Shown: positions 7,059-10,760 of the stretch, one piece after another
Numbering within the stretch: position 1 is the stretch's first letter
How the letters are laid out: every line of letters starts with the position of its first letter
Assembly (NCBI GenBank): GCA_040507895.1
Contig: JBEVNX010000103.1
Span: 1 to 10,760 of the forward strand
Length of the DNA: 10,760 bases
Source of the DNA: JBEVNX01 sp040507895
GTDB lineage: Bacteria > Desulfobacterota > Binatia > JACPRU01
Direction: 5' to 3'
The notes under the pieces: model-generated
Told to the model about the DNA's origin: nothing
Databases searched by the model: none
Seen by the model: the letters and a program-made list of their open reading frames with translations, nothing else
Translations under genes and position numbers: made by a program

Positions 7059-7646
7059 ATGCCGGACGCTCTGCTCCGCTGCGATCCGTCGGCGCGGAGC
7101 GCGGACGATCTCGTGAAGGCGCTGCGGGCCATGGCCTGGGTCGTGCTCGCGATCGCGCTCGGTCGCCTGACCGGAGGGCCGATGGTGACGAGAATCGTGG
7201 TGTCGAAGTCGCAAGGCCTGCTCACCGCCTATGGCGCCGACGGTCGGGTTCTCAAGAGCTTTCCCGCGATCATCGGCCACCAGCCCTCGGGCACCAAAAT
7301 GCGAGAGGGTGACGAGCGCACGCCCGAAGGCGCGTACACCGTCTGTTTCAAGAACCCACAGAGCCGCTTCCATCTTTCGCTCGGGTTGAGCTACCCGAAC
7401 GTGGCCGACGCCGCGCGCGGTCTGCGGGAAGGATCGATCACGCAACTCGAGTATCGGCAGATCGTCGAGGCGCACGATGCGGGCCGCGTGCCGCCGTGGA
7501 AGACGGCGCTCGGCGGCGAGATCTTCATTCACGGCGGTATGGAGGAGCGGGAAGGAACCGCCGGTTGCGTGGCGATCAGCGACGAAGCGATCGAAGAGCT
7601 CTTTCCGCAGATCACGCTCGGCACGCCGGTCGTCATCGAGCCGTGA
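7059..7646 (+). CDS. L,D-transpeptidase family protein (YkuD domain), membrane-anchored or secreted
   Basis: YkuD-fold enzymes use a cysteine to make or break peptidoglycan cross-links or protein-peptidoglycan links in the periplasm. The frame from ATG 7059 gives 195 residues. A hydrophobic stretch, AMAWVVLAIALGRLTGG (about 24-40), preceded by basic residues looks like a signal anchor. The catalytic domain starts near residue 43 with RIVVSKSQGLLTAY, contains DERTPEGAYTVCFKNPQSRF (85-104), and ends with the active site FIHGG (157-160, H158) and GTAGCVAISDEAIEELF (166-182, C170). The GCVAISDE arrangement resembles E. coli YafK/DpaA rather than cross-linking Ldts, which suggests cleavage or trimming as a possible role (inference). 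GTG 7113 and ATG 7131 are equally plausible starts, since no clear ribosome-binding site precedes 7059. It is divergent from the ABC exporter. Confidence 0.85.
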   Translation: MPDALLRCDPSARSADDLVKALRAMAWVVLAIALGRLTGGPMVTRIVVSKSQGLLTAYGADGRVLKSFPAIIGHQPSGTKMREGDERTPEGAYTVCFKNPQSRFHLSLGLSYPNVADAARGLREGSITQLEYRQIVEAHDAGRVPPWKTALGGEIFIHGGMEEREGTAGCVAISDEAIEELFPQITLGTPVVIEP

Positions 7647-7671
7647 CAACCGCCGCGGGGACCGATAGAGT
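7643..7671 (+). promoter_or_regulatory. Candidate sigma-70-type promoter of sufT
   Basis: GTGACA (7643-7648, five of six consensus positions) and TAGAGT (7666-7671, four of six) are 17 bases apart. Transcription would start near 7678, just before the GGAGGAG ribosome-binding site of sufT. The -35 box overlaps the TGA stop of the upstream transpeptidase gene, so sufT may have its own promoter besides read-through. Confidence 0.4.
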
Positions 7672-7695
7672 AGGACGTTCGCCGTTGGAGGAGCC

Positions 7696-8253
7696 ATGAG
7701 CCAGATCGGAGACCGCGTTCAGTTCGCCCGGGATTGCGACGTCGTTCAAATCCCCGCCGGCCATCGATTGACGCTGCCGCGCGGCACCGAAGCCGTGCTC
7801 CAGCAAGCGCTGGGCGGCACGTTCACGCTGCAGGTGCCGAAGCTCGGTGCTCTCGTGCGGCTCGCGGGCCGCGACGCCGATGCGATCGGCCTGCCGGTCG
7901 AAGAGCCGAAGCCGGCCGGTCCGAGCCCCCACGCCGGCGATCTCGAGCGGCGGGTGTGGGAGACGCTCAAGAGCTGCTACGATCCGGAAATTCCGGTGAA
8001 CATCGTCGATCTCGGCCTCGTCTACGACCTGAGGATCGCTGCGCGTCCCGACGGTGGCGGCAGCGCGGTCAGCGTGAAGATGACGTTGACGGCCCAGGGC
8101 TGCGGGATGGGTGGTACGATCGCCGCCGACGCACAGCAGAAGATCGAGACGCTTCCAGGCGTCGACGAGGCGCGCGTCGAGATCGTATGGGATCCCCCGT
8201 GGAGTCCGCAGATGATCTCTCCGGAAGGGCGGGAGAAGCTCGGCATCGGTTGA
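7696..8253 (+). CDS. sufT: SufT-type Fe-S cluster maturation protein (MIP18/DUF59 domain)
   Basis: SufT is an accessory factor for delivering Fe-S clusters to target enzymes such as aconitase and lipoyl synthase, best studied in Staphylococcus aureus. The 185-residue protein has the two-part SufT layout: an N-terminal region with VVQIPAGHRLTLPRGTEA (16-33) and LQQALGGTFTL (35-45), then a MIP18 domain with DPEIPVNIVDLGLVYDL (96-112), LTAQGCGMGGTIAADA (131-146, conserved C136) and VEIVWDPPWSPQMISPEGR (161-179). The ATG follows GGAGGAG (7687-7693) at ideal distance. No other suf gene is present, so it is a stand-alone copy. It is 49 bases after the transpeptidase gene. The lipB gene in the same window suggests a shared lipoate theme, since LipA needs two Fe-S clusters. 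Confidence 0.9.
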   Translation: MSQIGDRVQFARDCDVVQIPAGHRLTLPRGTEAVLQQALGGTFTLQVPKLGALVRLAGRDADAIGLPVEEPKPAGPSPHAGDLERRVWETLKSCYDPEIPVNIVDLGLVYDLRIAARPDGGGSAVSVKMTLTAQGCGMGGTIAADAQQKIETLPGVDEARVEIVWDPPWSPQMISPEGREKLGIG

Positions 8254-8310
8254 CGGAGCCATCGCGGCGCGAGGATGAGCCGATCGAAGAGCGAGGCGGT
8301 TTGAAGTCCG

Positions 8311-8670
8311 CTAGTAGGTCTGGATTTGCACCAAGCGTCCGTTCTCGAACGTCAGCGTGCCTAGAGTCGAAAGCTGTCCGCTGTATATCCACGTCTCGGC
8401 GCCGCCTCCACTCGCGGTCATGCGGCTCTCGCGCGTTGCGGGCGCGCCGGCGGCCTCGAGCACTTCTTGATCCGACATGCCGAGTCGCAGCGCGTTCAGC
8501 CGCTTGGTCTGGCTCTCGTCCTGCGCGATCAGGTCGAAGACCGTAGAGCGGAAGTCCTCCGCCGCCTGCACCCGCGGGTCTGGGCGCGGCGCGCAGCCTG
8601 CGGCGAGCAGCGCGACGGACGCGATCGCGACAGGGAGCCACCAGGGCGCGGGAAGCGAAGAGACGAGCAT
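8311..8670 (-). CDS. Small lipoprotein with a BamE/OmlA (SmpA)-like domain
   Basis: The 119-residue product has a type II signal peptide: a hydrophobic core WWLPVAIASVALLAAGC with lipobox LAAGC, so Cys26 would be lipidated and the mature protein of 94 residues anchored in a membrane. The mature part contains LRLGMSDQEVLEAAGAPATR (about 61-80) followed by ETWIYSG, LGTLTFENGRLVQIQTY at the end. This G-M-S/T-xx-E-V-xxxx-G-x-P, then W-x-Y, then F-x-x-G-x-L pattern is that of the SmpA/OmlA/BamE fold, which binds outer-membrane assembly partners. It is smaller and more diverged than true BamE, so a role in the Bam complex is only a possibility. It is convergent with sufT and divergent from the phosphatase gene at 8811. 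No clear ribosome-binding site is seen before the ATG. Confidence 0.72.
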   Translation of the reverse strand: MLVSSLPAPWWLPVAIASVALLAAGCAPRPDPRVQAAEDFRSTVFDLIAQDESQTKRLNALRLGMSDQEVLEAAGAPATRESRMTASGGGAETWIYSGQLSTLGTLTFENGRLVQIQTY

Positions 8671-8810
8671 GGGTCGATTCGACGTCTTTGCAGCGTCGAT
8701 CCGATCGGGGAGGCACGCTATCTGCGGAAGATGGCCCGCGCAAGTCGGGTTTGCAACGCGGCGTGCCCGAGTGCGCCGGCTTCCCTAAGCGCCGTGTGGC
8801 AAGCTAAGCC

Positions 8811-9614
8811 ATGGTGATGGACCGGCACGTCGAGGTCGCGATCGCTGCTGCGCGTGCGGCTGGCGAGATCGCTCTGCGTCACTTCCGTACCGACCTCGCC
8901 GTCGAGACCAAGGCCGATCGCTCCCCGGTCACCCAAGCCGATCGCGCGTGCGAGCGCCGGATCGTCGAGATTCTTCGCGATGGGTTTCCCGAGTACGGGT
9001 TCTACGGCGAGGAGATGGGAGAGCAGCCGGGGCGCACGACGAAGCGTTGGATCATCGATCCGATCGACGGAACAAAGAGCTTCGTGCGCGGCATTCCCTT
9101 TTTCGCGACGTTGATCGGGCTCGAAGAGGAGGGCGAGGTGACGGCCGGCGTGGTCTATGCGCCGGCGACGGGGGAGCTGCTCCACGCGCGAAGAGGGCAG
9201 GGCGGGTACGACGAAGCGGGGAATCGACTGCGAGTGAGCGACGTTTCGAGCTTGTCCGCCTCGATGGTGAGCTTCGGAGGGCTCGACATTTTCCGGCGCC
9301 GAGGCTACTGGCGCGCGATCGAGCGCATCGTCGAAGCCTCTGGGCGGCAGCGCGGATACGGGGACTATTTGGGCAGCGCGGCGGTCATCCGCGGTTGGAG
9401 CGAGGCGATGGTCGAGATGGACGTCAAGCCGTGGGACCTGGCTCCACTGAAAATCCTCGTCGAAGAAGCCGGCGGAAAGCTGACGGACGTCGCGGGGCGG
9501 GCGACCATCTACGGAGGATCGGCGGTCGTCACCAACGGACAGATCCACGACGAGGTCGTCGAGATCCTACGGTCCTCTGCCGCGCCCGCTAGCCGTAGCG
9601 GCGCTCGAGCTTGA
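8811..9614 (+). CDS. hisN: Inositol monophosphatase-family enzyme, probably histidinol-phosphatase (HisN type)
   Basis: These Mg-dependent, lithium-sensitive phosphatases cleave sugar or polyol phosphates; HisN members convert L-histidinol phosphate to histidinol in histidine synthesis. The 267 residues hold the metal site in order: GEEMG (66-70, E67/E68), IIDPIDGTKSFVRG (81-94, D83, D86, T88) and VKPWDLAPLKILVEEAGG (205-222, D209). FVRGIPFFATLIGL (91-104) and RGYGDYLGS (181-189), in place of the sequences seen in true inositol phosphatases, resemble HisN proteins, but the usual GDYxGH His is Ser189, so the substrate call is tentative. A second ATG at 8817 is in frame, and neither has a strong ribosome-binding site. 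Its last 26 bases overlap the convergent lipoprotein gene; the tail SSAAPASRSGARA is beyond the conserved domain. Confidence 0.82.
   Translation: MVMDRHVEVAIAAARAAGEIALRHFRTDLAVETKADRSPVTQADRACERRIVEILRDGFPEYGFYGEEMGEQPGRTTKRWIIDPIDGTKSFVRGIPFFATLIGLEEEGEVTAGVVYAPATGELLHARRGQGGYDEAGNRLRVSDVSSLSASMVSFGGLDIFRRRGYWRAIERIVEASGRQRGYGDYLGSAAVIRGWSEAMVEMDVKPWDLAPLKILVEEAGGKLTDVAGRATIYGGSAVVTNGQIHDEVVEILRSSAAPASRSGARA
9586..9601. terminator. Possible bidirectional hairpin in the convergent overlap
   Basis: CCGCTA (9586-9591) and TAGCGG (9596-9601) pair around GCCG. The hairpin lies within the 26-base overlap of the two convergent genes and its left arm covers the TAG stop of the minus-strand gene. 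There is no T-run on either side, so ending of transcription is only a possibility suggested by position. Confidence 0.25.
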
Positions 9615-10149
9615 TCGAGCAGGTACCGACTTTGAGCTGCAGCGCGAGCGGGGTGCCCACCTGAGTCGTCGCGATGGTTTGCTCGGCACAGGCTTCTTGG
9701 TCTTGTTCCGGGCCGAGAAAGCCGCGGAAGGCGAATACCGTGATCTCAGGTGCTTGCGTGTCGATTTCCACCACGAAGGGGCCCGGCGCGGCTAGCTTCG
9801 CTTCGCCGAGGAAGCGACCCGGGCACTTCTTGAATACGTAGAGCTGCTGTGAGCAAGCCTCGTAGACGGCGACGCCGAGCGGCAGCCGGTGTAGAGTCGG
9901 GTAGCTGCGCAACGGCGTCTGAGTCGCGCCCTCGGTAGCTCCCGGGGTCGGCGTGGGAAGCGCGCTCGCCGCCCTCTGAGTCGCCGGAGTCGGTGTCGGA
10001 TCGACGACGTCTGCAACCGTCCCCGATACGCGGAGGCTCTCGCCTGGAGGCGTCAGCTTGGGCGCGCATGCCAGCGCGCCGCCGACGAGAGCGCCGACCA
10101 CCGCCGCGTTTCGCAATACGCGCCCGCGATCGAGAGCAACCCGGTTCAT
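9589..10149 (-). CDS. Predicted lipoprotein with Pro/Thr-rich linker, unknown function
   Basis: The 186-residue product starts with a basic n-region (NRVALDRGRVLRN), a hydrophobic core (AAVVGALVGGALAC) and a lipobox ending at Cys28, so it is probably lipidated and exported. A low-complexity spacer of about residues 45-82, with PTPTP repeats, separates this anchor from a C-terminal domain of about 100 residues. That domain has four cysteines (C99, C109, C154, C177), which could form two disulfides in an oxidising compartment, and several beta-like stretches (LYVFKKC, PFVVEID, EITVFAFRGFLG). I do not recognise the domain. Its start codon overlaps the stop of the zinc-ribbon gene (ATGA), indicating cotranscription with it. 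Confidence 0.72.
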   Translation of the reverse strand: MNRVALDRGRVLRNAAVVGALVGGALACAPKLTPPGESLRVSGTVADVVDPTPTPATQRAASALPTPTPGATEGATQTPLRSYPTLHRLPLGVAVYEACSQQLYVFKKCPGRFLGEAKLAAPGPFVVEIDTQAPEITVFAFRGFLGPEQDQEACAEQTIATTQVGTPLALQLKVGTCSIKLERRYG

Positions 10150-10367
10150 GTGCTCGCGCGGCGTACAGGCTTCTGCTTCGCTTCGTCCTTTGCGCCGAGG
10201 AGGCTCGTCATGGATTCACGGACACTCTCGTAGCAGCTCCGACACATCTCCGAGCGTGCGCTCCAAGCGGCAAGCGAGGGGCGCTCCCTCGACTCCACGC
10301 TGACCTCGACAAGGTCATCGGGCCCTTCGACCTCGACATTGCACCGATCACAGTAAAACCGAACCAT
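10146..10367 (-). CDS. Small zinc-ribbon protein, unknown function
   Basis: The 73-residue protein has two CxxC knuckles, YCDRC (C6, C9) and MCRSC (C42, C45), spaced as in a treble-clef or zinc-ribbon metal site, with an acidic stretch between them (EVEGPDDLVEVSVESRE) and a basic, Lys/Arg-rich tail. It has no signal peptide and should be cytoplasmic. A good AAGGAG stands six bases before the ATG at 10367. The stop overlaps the start of the lipoprotein gene that follows. Similar small ribbons bind nucleic acid or protein partners, but nothing here fixes the role. Confidence 0.7.
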   Translation of the reverse strand: MVRFYCDRCNVEVEGPDDLVEVSVESRERPSLAAWSARSEMCRSCYESVRESMTSLLGAKDEAKQKPVRRAST

Positions 10368-10760
10368 GACGTTCTCCTTCGCGCGTCACCGTTGTGCCGG
10401 AATTCACCGCGAAAGGGAATCGGAGGAACGCCCGCCGCGCGCGATCGCGCGATGAGGGTGCATCTCGCCGCGTGCTCGGTACAGGAAGCACGCGTCCCCC
10501 CCGCGGCCCTGCGCGCGTGACGATCTGCACCCTCCTCCCGTCGATCGCCCCACGCCCCGCCAGAAGCTCGTTAGGCGAGTCGCTTCGCTCCTCGCTATGA
10601 GGATTCTCAACCCAGCCTCACTACGCCTCATTCTTGCATTCGCTCTGCGTTCGATAGCGAGTCGCTTCTAGCTAGAGTATACTCAACAACCACCCCACGA
10701 CGCCGGACGGTGCCCGAATCTTGGGTGCGTTCCGAGCTCGTAGGGAGGCAACACGCTAAG
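10368..10760. other. Gene-free stretch with short repeats and palindromes
   Basis: No convincing gene was found; the open frames present have no recognisable protein signal or ribosome-binding site. The stretch contains the 14-bp palindrome CGCGCGATCGCGCG (10438-10451), two copies of GCGAGTCGCTTC (10575-10586 and 10657-10668), the 10-bp palindrome GAGTATACTC (10675-10684), and a noticeably AT-richer part at about 10590-10690. The left end should contain the promoter of the zinc-ribbon gene, but I could not identify one. The right end may be the upstream region of a gene beyond the window. Confidence 0.6.
10575..10668 (+). repeat. Two 12-bp direct repeats, GCGAGTCGCTTC
   Basis: Identical 12-mers lie at 10575-10586 and 10657-10668, 82 bases apart start to start. 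The first copy is also part of an imperfect hairpin (GAAG and CTCG at 10563-10570 pairing with CGAG and CTTC at 10576-10586). The copies flank the AT-richer segment. They could be remnants of a small mobile or repetitive element or binding sites, but no target-site duplication or transposase is seen. Confidence 0.4.

Noticed and set aside
10394..10600. 68-codon plus-strand frame and overlapping minus-strand frames in the right-hand gene-free stretch
   Set aside because: Arg/Ser/Pro-rich composition, no ribosome-binding site and no motif.
10675..10684. GAGTATACTC as a -10 promoter element
   Set aside because: TATACT is a fair -10, but no acceptable -35 lies 16-18 bases upstream and no gene start follows in the window.

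Overview
The window is a GC-rich, gene-dense stretch of a bacterial chromosome. Several envelope features point to a Gram-negative host: two lipoproteins with clear lipoboxes, one of them BamE/OmlA-like, and a YkuD-type L,D-transpeptidase. The SUF-type SufT, MeaB, LipB and NodI/NodJ-type genes and the base composition would fit a soil or sediment lineage of the broad deltaproteobacterial type. That placement is inference, because no rRNA, tRNA or marker gene is present.

Layout. At the left edge a minus-strand gene (1-723, cut by the window) encodes an NtrC-like AAA+ domain whose ATPase motifs are degraded. A two-helix membrane protein of unknown function (956-1315, minus) lies back to back with a plus-strand cluster: lipB (octanoyltransferase), a PaaG-type crotonase, meaB (GTPase chaperone of methylmalonyl-CoA mutase) and a PPP-family metallophosphatase. 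The first three overlap one another, the fourth follows after 18 bases, and a possible 36-residue ORF comes next. A wrecked quinone oxidoreductase gene (4776 to about 5234) follows. It keeps its first 19 codons and its C-terminal third, but lacks the middle and carries two opposite frameshifts.

A minus-strand ABC-2 exporter pair (NodI-like ATPase and NodJ-like permease, ATGA overlap) occupies 5250-6955. Divergent from it are an L,D-transpeptidase (7059-7646) and sufT (7696-8253). A BamE/OmlA-like lipoprotein (8311-8670, minus) is divergent from a HisN-type inositol-monophosphatase-family enzyme (8811-9614). The latter converges, with overlap, on a minus-strand pair: a 73-residue zinc-ribbon protein and a Pro/Thr-rich lipoprotein. 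The last ~390 bases (10368-10760) hold no convincing gene and carry short repeats and palindromes.

How the genes may work together. LipB starts lipoate assembly, and SufT belongs to Fe-S maturation, on which the next lipoate enzyme (LipA) depends. The crotonase and MeaB point to acyl-CoA/propionyl-CoA catabolism. The transpeptidase, exporter and lipoproteins are envelope functions. I see no CRISPR array, transposase, phage gene, toxin-antitoxin pair or other defence cassette. The window looks like mostly ordinary chromosome; its oddities are the degenerate AAA+ protein, the decayed oxidoreductase with a perfect hairpin in it, and a few small uncharacterised proteins.
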